From Rhodospirillales bacterium (lineage in GTDB: Bacteria; Pseudomonadota; Alphaproteobacteria; Geminicoccales; Geminicoccaceae), in NCBI GenBank assembly GCA_007131045.1, contig SLRI01000230.1, positions 1-6,566 on the forward strand: a stretch of DNA of 6,566 nucleotides, given 5' to 3'. Shown one piece after another: positions 1 through 5,880 of this stretch. A program made the position numbers and the translations under genes. The notes beneath the pieces are model-generated. The model was given only the letters and a program-made list of their open reading frames with translations, was not told the origin of the DNA and made no database searches. The stretch's first letter is position 1. Each line of letters opens with the position of its first letter.

Positions 1-167
1 CCTCTGTCGGATTTCTTTACAATTCTTTCGGCGCAGCCCAACGTCAACACAATTATCGACAGCGTACGGTATATTCAATTGTTGGTTTTAGTATTTACTG
101 CGACTGGTCACCTCCTAAGCTGGAACAGCGCCGTCATCACCGAATGGGCGATCGACCGGCTGGGCGC
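1..167. other. AT-rich non-coding stretch at the left edge
   Basis: The first ~115 bases are clearly richer in A+T than the rest of the window, and I see no convincing gene on either strand. Open frames here are short or are tails of frames opposite prmA. The stretch follows the stop codon of prmA on the minus strand, so it is either the 3' flank of the uvrD-prmA transcript or the control region of a gene to the left. It contains a loose inverted repeat (ACAATT at 49-54 with AATTGT at 77-82), too weak to call a terminator. On the minus strand there is a TTGACG hexamer at 42-47, but no good -10 box at the right distance. Confidence 0.5.
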
Positions 168-1130
168 TCAGCGACGGGGGCCGGCCGGTGGCGGGCGGAG
201 GCGACGCAGGACCAGCGCCACCCAGGGCTGGCGCTCGACCCTGGCGATCTCGCGCAGGCCCTGGGCGCGGTGGGCGGCGAGGACCGCTGCCGCTTGCCGA
301 TCGAGCAGCCCGGAGAGCACCGCCACCCCGCCCGGGGCCAGATGCCGCCGCAGATCGGCCGCCATGGCGATCAGCGGATCGGCCAGGATATTGGCGAAGA
401 TCAGGTCGAACGGCCCGGCCCGGCGCACCGCCTGATCGAGATAGCCGTCGCCGACCAGGGTGCGGACCCGCAGGGCCACGTGGTTGCGCTTGGTGTTGTC
501 CAGCGCGACCCGGACCGCCAGCGGGTCGTTGTCGACCGCCAGCGCCCGGCATTGACCGTCGGCCTTGGCGGCGGCGATGGCGAGGATGGCCGATCCGCAG
601 CCCATGTCGAGCACACGCGGGAAGCGCCGGCGGCGCAGCAGCGCATCGAAGGCTTCGAGACAGGCGGCCGTCGTCTGGTGCTCGCCGGAGCCGAAGGCGA
701 GCCCGGCCTCGATCTGCACCGCCACCAGCCGTGGCCGTGCCGGCAGCGGGTCGTCTTCGCCGTGAATGTAGAAGCGCCCGACTCGGAGCGGCTGGCGGAC
801 CATGCGAACCGCCTCGAGCCAGTCCTGGTGCGGCAGCCAGTTGACCTCCGGCGTATCGGCCAGCCTGCGGCCGTGCTCGGCAAGGAGCGCGGCGAGTTCG
901 GCTTCGAGCGCTGCCGTCACCGGGCGCGCCTTGTACAAGAGGTCCACCCGCCAGCGCACCGGGTCGTCCTCCTCGTCGACCTCGGCGGCGAAAATCGAGG
1001 CCGAGAGTGCTTGCGCTTCCAGCGCCTCCAGGAGTGCCGGCGGCGGCACTTCGTTCAAGGAGAAGGTGACCTGCCAGAGCCCGTCCGGATCGTTACCCGC
1101 CGGCAGTGGCGGGCCGCCGTGGGCGATCAT
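168..1130 (-). CDS. prmA: Ribosomal protein L11 methyltransferase PrmA
   Basis: This is a cytoplasmic S-adenosylmethionine-dependent methyltransferase of the PrmA family, which in known members methylates ribosomal protein L11 on lysine side chains and the N-terminal amine. The 320-residue product has the family layout: an N-terminal substrate-recognition domain (about 15-110), a linker, and a Rossmann-type methyltransferase domain (about 140-310). Visible motifs are FGSGEHQTT at 146-154 (the PrmA form of FGTGxHxTT), the SAM-binding glycine loop LDMGCGSAIL at 174-183, an acidic residue ending the next strand at AVD 198-200, and FANILADPL at 245-253 (the catalytic-loop motif). It is slightly longer than usual because of an arginine/proline-rich tail of about ten residues after 310. 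Its ATG overlaps the uvrD stop as ATGA, and GAGG lies 7 nt upstream, which supports this start and translational coupling. Assignment is secure; L11 as substrate is inferred from the family. Confidence 0.95.
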   Translation of the reverse strand: MIAHGGPPLPAGNDPDGLWQVTFSLNEVPPPALLEALEAQALSASIFAAEVDEEDDPVRWRVDLLYKARPVTAALEAELAALLAEHGRRLADTPEVNWLPHQDWLEAVRMVRQPLRVGRFYIHGEDDPLPARPRLVAVQIEAGLAFGSGEHQTTAACLEAFDALLRRRRFPRVLDMGCGSAILAIAAAKADGQCRALAVDNDPLAVRVALDNTKRNHVALRVRTLVGDGYLDQAVRRAGPFDLIFANILADPLIAMAADLRRHLAPGGVAVLSGLLDRQAAAVLAAHRAQGLREIARVERQPWVALVLRRLRPPPAGPRR

Positions 1131-3397
1131 CCGGCCGCCTCGACGAAGCTGTCGATGACCTTCTTCGTTCCCGCCTTGTCAAAGGCGATCTCCAGCTTGT
1201 TGCCGTCGACCGCGGTGATCCGGCCGTAACCGAACTTCTGGTGGAAGATGCGATCGCCGGCGCTGAACACCGCGCTCGGCCGGGGCGGTGTCTTCAGGAT
1301 CTCGGCCTTCCCCTCGATCACCTTGCCGAGCTCGGCCCGGCGGCTGCGGAACTTCGCCACCCGGGGCTGGCCGAAGAGTTCGTCCGCGAAAGCGTCGGTG
1401 TCGGGACGCATTGCGGGATTGCGATGCAGGTGCTCGATGTGGGCCGGCGGCAATTCGGCGATGAACCGCGACGGCACCGAGCTCGACCATTGGTTATAGA
1501 TGCGCCGGTTGGAGGCGAAGCTGATGGTGCAGCATTGGCGCGCCCGGGTGATCCCGACATAGGCGAGCCGGCGCTCCTCCTCCAGCGACTTGGCCCCGCC
1601 TTCGTCCAGCGCCCGCTGGTTGGGAAAGAGCCCCTCCTCCCAGCCGGCGAGAAAGACGTGGTCGAACTCGAGCCCCTTGGCGCCGTGCAGCGTCATCACC
1701 GAGACCAGATCGGCACCCCTCTCGCCGACCGCGTCCATCACCAGGCTGACATGCTCGAGAAAGGCGCCGATCGTTTCGAACTCCTCGATCGCCTTGACCA
1801 GCTCCTTAAGGTTGTCGAGCCGGCCCGGAGCATCGGCCGACTTGTCGTTCTGCCACATCGCCGTATAGCCGCTCTCGTCCAGGATCCGCTCGGCGAGATC
1901 ACGGGGCGGCAGCTCAGCGAGCGCACGGCGCCAGTTGTCCAGCATCGCAAGGAATGCCGCCAAGGCATTGCGCGTGCGGGTCGCGAGCTCGTCGGTCTCC
2001 AGCATTTGCCGGGCGACCCGGGTGAGCGGCAGCTCGGCCGAGCGGGCGACACCGTGCAGTGTCTTGATCGCGGCATCGCCGATCCCGCGCCGGGGCAAAT
2101 TGACGATCCGCTCGAACGCCAGGTCGTCGGCGGGCTGGGCCACCAGCCTGAGATAGGCCACCGCATCGCGGATCTCGGCGCGCTCGTAAAAGCGCGGGCC
2201 GCCGACCACGCGGTAGGGCAGCCCCAGCTGGATGAAGCGCTCCTCGAAGGCACGGGTCTGAAAGCCGGCGCGGACCAGGACCGCCATCTGGGCGAGGCTG
2301 GATCCGGCCCGCTGCCGGGCTTCGATCTCGTCGCCGATGTAGCGGGCCTCCTCCTGCTCGTCCCAGAGCCCGGCGATCCTGACCGGTACGCCGGGCTCGT
2401 CCTCGGTCCAGAGCGTCTTGCCGTGCCTGGCCGTGTTCTTGGCGATGAGGCCCGAAGCGGTGCCCAGGATCGCGCCCGTGGACCGGTAGTTGCGCTCGAG
2501 GCGGATCACCCCTGCCCCCGGAAAATCCTGCTCGAACCGCAGGATATTGCCGACCTCTGCACCCCGCCACGAATAGATCGACTGGTCGTCGTCGCCGACG
2601 CAGGTGATGTTCTTGTGGGTCTGCGCCAGCAATCGGAGCAGGAGATACTGGGCGACGTTGGTGTCCTGGTACTCGTCGACGAGGATCGCGCGAAAGCGGG
2701 TCTGATAGCGGGCGAGGATGTCGGGCGCGGTGCGCAGGATGGTCAACGGGTGCAGCAAGAGGTCGCCGAAATCGCAGGCGTTCAGGGTCACCAGGCGCTG
2801 CTGGTAGGCCTTGTAGAGCTGGAGCGAACGGCCGGCGGCGAAGTCGCCGACCTCGCTGGCGGGCACCTCCTCGGGGCGGTAGCCGCGATCCTTCCAGCGC
2901 TGGACGAGCCCCAGCAGCGCGCGCGGCGCCCAGCGCTTGTCGTCGAGCTCGGCCGCCTGGAGCACCTGCTTCAAGAGCCGCAGCTGGTCGTCGGTGTCGA
3001 GAATGGTGAAGTTGGCCTGGAGCTCGACCAGCTCGCCGTGGGCGCGGAGCATCCGCAGGCCGATGCTGTGGAACGTGCCGAGCCAGAGCCCGGCACAAGA
3101 GCGGCCCATGAGATGCTCGACGCGCTCGACCATCTCCCGGGCGGCCTTGTTGGTGAAGGTGACCGCCAGCACCTCGTGCGGCCGGGCGCGGCCGGTCATC
3201 AACAGGTGGGCGAGGCGCGTGGTGAGCACGCGGGTCTTGCCGGTTCCGGCCCCGGCGAGCACCAGGAGTGGGCCATCGGCAGCGGTGACGGCGGCCAGCT
3301 GCTCGGGATTGAGACCACGCAGATGGGGCGGCAATTCGCCGCCTGGCGGCATCATGGGCGCGGCGCCGGCAGCAGTCTTGGGCAGGGCATCGGACAT
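1127..3397 (-). CDS. uvrD: UvrD/PcrA-family ATP-dependent DNA helicase
   Basis: A superfamily 1A 3'-5' DNA helicase acting in nucleotide excision and mismatch repair and in clearing stalled complexes. The 756-residue product carries all the helicase motifs in order: a Q-motif-like LNPEQLAAV at 29-37, Walker A AGAGTGKT at 48-55, motif Ia FTNKAA at 81-86, Walker B DEYQDTN at 241-247, motif III GDDDQSIYSWRGA at 268-280, NYRS at 303-306, motif V VMTLHGAKGLEF at 567-578, and motif VI LAYVGITRAR at 611-620. Residues 711-752 (starting FSAGDRIFHQ, with KFGYG) match the C-terminal Tudor-like module that contacts RNA polymerase in PcrA/UvrD. Length is normal for the family and nothing is broken. The ATG at 3397 has no strong ribosome binding site. 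It is the first gene of a pair with prmA. Whether the organism's name for it would be uvrD or pcrA cannot be settled from sequence. Confidence 0.96.
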   Translation of the reverse strand: MSDALPKTAAGAAPMMPPGGELPPHLRGLNPEQLAAVTAADGPLLVLAGAGTGKTRVLTTRLAHLLMTGRARPHEVLAVTFTNKAAREMVERVEHLMGRSCAGLWLGTFHSIGLRMLRAHGELVELQANFTILDTDDQLRLLKQVLQAAELDDKRWAPRALLGLVQRWKDRGYRPEEVPASEVGDFAAGRSLQLYKAYQQRLVTLNACDFGDLLLHPLTILRTAPDILARYQTRFRAILVDEYQDTNVAQYLLLRLLAQTHKNITCVGDDDQSIYSWRGAEVGNILRFEQDFPGAGVIRLERNYRSTGAILGTASGLIAKNTARHGKTLWTEDEPGVPVRIAGLWDEQEEARYIGDEIEARQRAGSSLAQMAVLVRAGFQTRAFEERFIQLGLPYRVVGGPRFYERAEIRDAVAYLRLVAQPADDLAFERIVNLPRRGIGDAAIKTLHGVARSAELPLTRVARQMLETDELATRTRNALAAFLAMLDNWRRALAELPPRDLAERILDESGYTAMWQNDKSADAPGRLDNLKELVKAIEEFETIGAFLEHVSLVMDAVGERGADLVSVMTLHGAKGLEFDHVFLAGWEEGLFPNQRALDEGGAKSLEEERRLAYVGITRARQCCTISFASNRRIYNQWSSSVPSRFIAELPPAHIEHLHRNPAMRPDTDAFADELFGQPRVAKFRSRRAELGKVIEGKAEILKTPPRPSAVFSAGDRIFHQKFGYGRITAVDGNKLEIAFDKAGTKKVIDSFVEAAG
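1138..1141 (-). promoter_or_regulatory. Ribosome binding site of prmA inside the uvrD 3' end
   Basis: Read on the minus strand, GAGG followed by CGGCCGG (7 nt) precedes the prmA ATG at 1130-1128. It lies within the last codons of uvrD, so ribosomes finishing uvrD can restart on prmA. This fixes the prmA start at the ATGA overlap rather than at a later codon. Confidence 0.6.
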
Positions 3398-3517
3398 GGC
3401 GAGAGATGTAGAGGACGAACGGCGCCGCGGCTAGCCGGGAGCTGGGGGACGGACCAGCGGCCCGCCCGCCTCGATCACCACGTCGGGGCTCGGCGACCGG
3501 CGGTCTGCTACGCTGCG

Positions 3518-3581
3518 CGATCACCTCGAGGCGCTGGGGGCGATCACCTCGAGGTGCTGGACCATCAGCTCGAGGTGATGA
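3518..3581. repeat. Three tandem ~20-bp palindromic repeats centred on CTCGAG
   Basis: Copy 1 (3518-3537) and copy 2 (3541-3560) are identical except for one base; copy 3 (3562-3581) matches copy 2 at 16 of 20 positions. Each is centred on CTCGAG, with centres near 3527, 3550 and 3571, so the spacing is 23 and 21 bp, about two helical turns. Copy 2 holds a perfect 12-bp palindrome (CACCTCGAGGTG, 3545-3556). Copy 3 is an 18-bp palindrome with one mismatched pair (3563-3580). ATCACCTCGAG at 3543-3553 also pairs perfectly with 3569-3579 to give an 11-bp stem with a 15-nt loop. Position between two divergent genes suggests operator sites or a structured element. No known regulator site is recognised. 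Confidence 0.7.
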
Positions 3582-3618
3582 ATTACGCGAATGGGATTCG
3601 CCAACGGGTTGCCGGCCC

Positions 3619-3647
3619 TTGCGCAGCCTCGCGTCTTTCGTTATTAT
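3619..3647 (+). promoter_or_regulatory. Candidate sigma-70-type promoter for the rightward genes
   Basis: TTGCGC at 3619-3624 is followed, after a 17-base spacer, by TATTAT at 3642-3647, which matches TATAAT at five of six positions. It sits in the only AT-rich part of the intergenic region and would start transcription near 3654, about 50 bases before the ATG at 3704. The -35 box matches the consensus only in its TTG, so the call rests mainly on the -10 box, the ideal spacing and the location. Confidence 0.35.
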
Positions 3648-3703
3648 TTGTTCATCAAACTCGAAAAAAAAACTGATCGCAGTGGACAGAGGCGAGCACC
3701 GAC

Positions 3704-3892
3704 ATGCAGGATCAGGACGGATTTGCGGCTTCGACGGTACAGGCGGCGACCGGGTTCAAGCGCCCGCTGCGACGAAGGGTACCGATAGGCGACGAGCGTG
3801 GTGCATCGGCACAGCCACAGCTGCTCGTGCTGGCTGCCAGCCTGCTGCTCTGGACCCTCATCATCGCGACCGCTTCGGCCATTTTTCGCTGA
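3704..3892 (+). CDS. Small single-pass membrane protein of unknown function
   Basis: A 62-residue open frame with ATG at 3704; AGAGG lies 11 nt upstream, a modest ribosome binding site. I do not recognise a family. The first ~38 residues are polar and contain a basic patch (FKRPLRRR, 18-25). Residues about 40-61 form one continuous hydrophobic stretch (QLLVLAASLLLWTLIIATA followed by SAIF), long enough to cross the membrane, and the chain ends one arginine later. The expected product is a tail-anchored or bitopic inner-membrane peptide with the basic N-terminal part in the cytoplasm. It lies downstream of the candidate promoter and ends 55 bases before the reductase-like gene on the same strand. 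A chance open frame in GC-rich DNA cannot be excluded, but the well-formed membrane segment, the start context and the absence of a competing frame favour a real gene. Confidence 0.5.
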   Translation: MQDQDGFAASTVQAATGFKRPLRRRVPIGDERGASAQPQLLVLAASLLLWTLIIATASAIFR

Positions 3893-3947
3893 ACCGTTGT
3901 CGATGAGGGGGATTGGCGGCCGGAACGCCGCGTGCTAGCCGTCACGC

Positions 3948-4523
3948 ATGTCGACGGCGCGGGCGAGCTTTACCCTCATCGCGGTCGCCAGCCGGGACGG
4001 CTTCATTACCGGGCCTCGGGGCGAGCCGCCGCGCGAGTGGGCTTCCCCCGAAGAGCAGCTGCTCTTCGCCGAGAGTGTCAGCGCATTGGATTGGTCCTTC
4101 ATGGGCCGCTCGACCCACGTCGAGGCGTGGCGTCCCGACCGTCGGCGCGTCGTCTTTTCGCGCAGCTTTCGTACCCCTCTCTGGCAGCACCCGCGCCGGC
4201 TCTGGGTCGATCCCGAGCGGGTGGCGTTCGAGACGATCCTGGCCGCGCTGCAACCAGTTCACCCGCCCGCGCGTTGCGGTATCCTCGGTGGTGTCCAGGT
4301 GCACGACTGGTTCGCCGCGCGCGGCCTGATCGATGCCGCCGACATAACCATCGAGCCCGTCGTCTTCGGCGGCGGCCTTCCACTCTTCTCGCACGGTGCC
4401 ACGAACGATCCGGCCGCCGCGATGGCTGCCTTGGGCCTCGTCGAGACCAACGTCATGACCCTGAATGCCGCGGGCAGCCGCCTGCACCGCTTCAGCCGAC
4501 CGGCCAGCCGCGCCCGCCGCTGA
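3948..4523 (+). CDS. RibD C-terminal / dihydrofolate-reductase-like domain protein
   Basis: A 191-residue, probably cytoplasmic protein with the dihydrofolate-reductase-like fold of the RibD C-terminal family (RibD_C), whose members are mostly NADPH-dependent reductases. Hallmarks in order: the first strand and substrate loop FTLIAVASRDGFI (8-20, family form SLDGxIA), the FMGRSTHVEAW block (51-61, like LMGRRTYE), VVFSR at 68-72, a glycine-containing GILGGVQVHDWF (111-122) where the family binds cofactor, then GLIDAADITIEPVVFGGG (126-143) and PLF. No deaminase domain is present, so it is not a full RibD. The pyrimidine reductase step of riboflavin synthesis is unproven, because many stand-alone members have unknown substrates. 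The start is forced: an in-frame TAG lies at 3936-3938, and the ATG has no clear ribosome binding site. The last ~15 residues are a basic, poorly conserved tail. Confidence 0.8.
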   Translation: MSTARASFTLIAVASRDGFITGPRGEPPREWASPEEQLLFAESVSALDWSFMGRSTHVEAWRPDRRRVVFSRSFRTPLWQHPRRLWVDPERVAFETILAALQPVHPPARCGILGGVQVHDWFAARGLIDAADITIEPVVFGGGLPLFSHGATNDPAAAMAALGLVETNVMTLNAAGSRLHRFSRPASRARR

Positions 4524-4611
4524 AAGGTCTGCCGTGTCCTACCGTAATGCTGGAGATCCTCGGCCACCGCAACTACGTCTGCCGCAACGAGCGGACGAAG
4601 ATAAAAGATCG

Positions 4612-5850
4612 ATGAAGCCGAAGACGAAGCCGCGGACGATCGGGCGGGCCGGGAGCGGTTGGCCGAGCTCCGCGCGGATGCTGGTGCTGGCCTCGCTCGC
4701 GGCTTTCGCCGCGGCGCACCTGCCGGCCGCTGCCACGACGAACGGCGATGCGACGGCGGTGCTGCCCATTCCGGCGAGCGAGCTCGCCCCGAGCCAATTC
4801 GTGGTCAGCCGGCCGGGGCTGGTGCTCGCCGACCGCGCGGCGCGCCGGGCGGTGCTGCAGACCTTGACGGAAGAGCGCCGGGCCGGCCTCTGCGGTGCTG
4901 CCCGCACCAACTGGCCGACCCACGGCGTCCAACGCAACATCGCGAGCGACGCGCAGGTCGCGCAGACGCTGGCGCTGACCATGATCGAAGCGGGTGCGCG
5001 CTACCTCGCCGAAGACGATCCCGCCGCCCGGGACGCCATCGCCTTGAACCTGGAGCGCTTCGCCCGTGAGGGCGCCTTCAGCCGCCTGGTCGAGCCGGTC
5101 ACCGTCAATCACTTCTACAACCTCGATCGCACGCTCCTGCCGATCATCGCCAATTTCGCCCTCTTGGCCGACGACCCGGCGGTCGATCGCGAGACGGTGG
5201 CCACGATCCGTCGCTGGCTCGACCGGCTGGTGCGCTGGCGCGGCCCGGAGCGGCAGAGTGACCCGACCCGCGCCTCGAGCCGCAACAACCACCGCTATCT
5301 GCGCGACAGCGTCACCATGGCCTGGGGCGCGCTGGCCGGTGACAACGCGCTCTTCTTTACCGGCATCGACCGGTTTCGCATCGCCCTCGAGCAGATGCGC
5401 GACGATGGCAGCCTGCCGCTGGAAATGGCGCGCGGCGCCAATGCATTGTTCTATCAGCGCCATGCGATCAGCTCGCTCGTGGTCATCGCCGAGATCGCCG
5501 CCCAGCAGGGCTACGATCTCTACGCCATGCAGAGCCGCGACGGCCGCGACCTGCATCAGATGATCCGCTTTCTCGTCCGCGGTATCGACGACCCGACGGT
5601 GGTCGAACCCTACACCGACGAGCCGCAATATCTCGGCTTCCTCGACTGGCGCGGCCACGATCGCCACTACATGGCCTGGTTCGAGCCCTACCGCGCCCGC
5701 TTTCCCGAGGGTCCCCTGACCCAGATGCTCGAGGACCAGATCCGCGCCCACGGCACGCTCGACCAGCCGATGCTCGACGATTACGTCGGCGTCGCGACGA
5801 CCTGCCTCTATGCCGATCCCACGGTGATCGACAGCGCCGCGCTCCAGTGA
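4612..5850 (+). CDS. Secreted AlgL-like (PL5) alginate lyase family protein
   Basis: A 412-residue protein with an export signal: a basic n-region (to R22), a hydrophobic core (about 23-40) and likely cleavage after the PAAA near 41, so it should act in the periplasm or outside. The mature part resembles the alpha/alpha-toroid alginate lyases typified by Pseudomonas AlgL, which cleave mannuronate-rich alginate by beta-elimination. Matching blocks are SRNNHRY (223-229, AlgL NNHSYW), DGSLPLEMARGANALFY (265-281, AlgL GFLPNEL...ALAY), and DWRGHDRHYMAWFEPY (345-360). The catalytic-type NNH (225-227), R274 and Y281 are kept. Position 277 is Asn where AlgL has Arg, and I could not place the N-terminal active-site lysine. 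I chose the ATG at 4612 over an open extension to 4465 and over an ATG at 4678 because it gives a normal signal peptide with a positive n-region. It follows the reductase-like gene by 88 bases. Family membership is likely; the exact substrate is uncertain. Confidence 0.78.
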   Translation: MKPKTKPRTIGRAGSGWPSSARMLVLASLAAFAAAHLPAAATTNGDATAVLPIPASELAPSQFVVSRPGLVLADRAARRAVLQTLTEERRAGLCGAARTNWPTHGVQRNIASDAQVAQTLALTMIEAGARYLAEDDPAARDAIALNLERFAREGAFSRLVEPVTVNHFYNLDRTLLPIIANFALLADDPAVDRETVATIRRWLDRLVRWRGPERQSDPTRASSRNNHRYLRDSVTMAWGALAGDNALFFTGIDRFRIALEQMRDDGSLPLEMARGANALFYQRHAISSLVVIAEIAAQQGYDLYAMQSRDGRDLHQMIRFLVRGIDDPTVVEPYTDEPQYLGFLDWRGHDRHYMAWFEPYRARFPEGPLTQMLEDQIRAHGTLDQPMLDDYVGVATTCLYADPTVIDSAALQ

Positions 5851-5868
5851 GCCCGGTCGCGATCGGGC
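5851..5868. terminator. Hairpin in the convergent gap, possible bidirectional terminator
   Basis: GCCCG at 5851-5855 pairs with CGGGC at 5864-5868. The stem extends inward by a G·T and a T-A pair to leave a CGCG loop, giving about 7 pairs. It begins directly after the lyase stop and lies between the two convergent genes, where a shared terminator would be expected. There is no T-run on either side, so it is not a classical intrinsic terminator. It may only slow polymerase or protect 3' ends. Confidence 0.35.
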
Positions 5869-5880
5869 CCCGCTCGACGC

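Larger units (their letters stand above)
3398..3703. other. Divergent intergenic region between uvrD and the small membrane gene
   Basis: About 300 bases separate the divergent starts of uvrD and the 62-codon plus-strand gene. The first part (3398-3517) is GC-rich with no visible gene. The middle (3518-3581) holds three palindromic repeats. The last part (3581-3680) becomes AT-rich and includes a candidate rightward promoter and a run of nine A residues at 3664-3672. I see no clear leftward promoter for uvrD and no paired GTTC boxes of the alphaproteobacterial LexA type. Confidence 0.6.

Noticed and set aside
36..90. Intrinsic terminator after prmA
   Set aside because: The ACAATT/AATTGT inverted repeat is only 6 bp with a 22-base loop and no adjoining T-run.
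144..1229. A 361-codon plus-strand open frame opposite prmA
   Set aside because: No motif or plausible ribosome binding site; the minus-strand frame is clearly PrmA.
3419..3505. Short minus-strand open segment upstream of uvrD reading VVIEAGGPLVRPPAPG before a TAG
   Set aside because: Its codon bias looks coding, but the segment is under 30 codons, follows an in-frame TGA, and has no ATG or ribosome binding site.
3518..3581. The CTCGAG repeats as a CRISPR array
   Set aside because: Repeats are degenerate, only three in number, and separated by 1-4 bases rather than by unique spacers.
1106..3676. An 856-codon plus-strand open frame antisense to uvrD
   Set aside because: It spans the uvrD-prmA junction and continues into the intergenic repeats, shows no domain, and is the usual stop-poor shadow opposite a high-GC gene. 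The minus strand carries every helicase motif in order.
3660..3685. Run of nine A residues as a leftward terminator (T-run on the minus strand)
   Set aside because: There is no stable hairpin immediately upstream on that strand (only a 3-bp CTG/CAG stem), and it lies upstream of uvrD, where no leftward gene needs a terminator.
4465..4611. N-terminal extension of the lyase to an ATG at 4465
   Set aside because: It would overlap the reductase-like gene by about 60 bases and bury the signal peptide behind 49 low-complexity residues.
3932..4615. A 227-codon plus-strand frame overlapping the RibD_C gene
   Set aside because: It starts at GTG, is arginine/proline-rich without motifs, and competes with the frame that carries the RibD_C signature.
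4573..5751. A 392-codon minus-strand open frame opposite the lyase gene
   Set aside because: Its composition is typical of an antisense shadow (rich in Arg, Gly, Ala, Val and His), it has no recognisable motif, and the plus strand has a signal peptide and family motifs.
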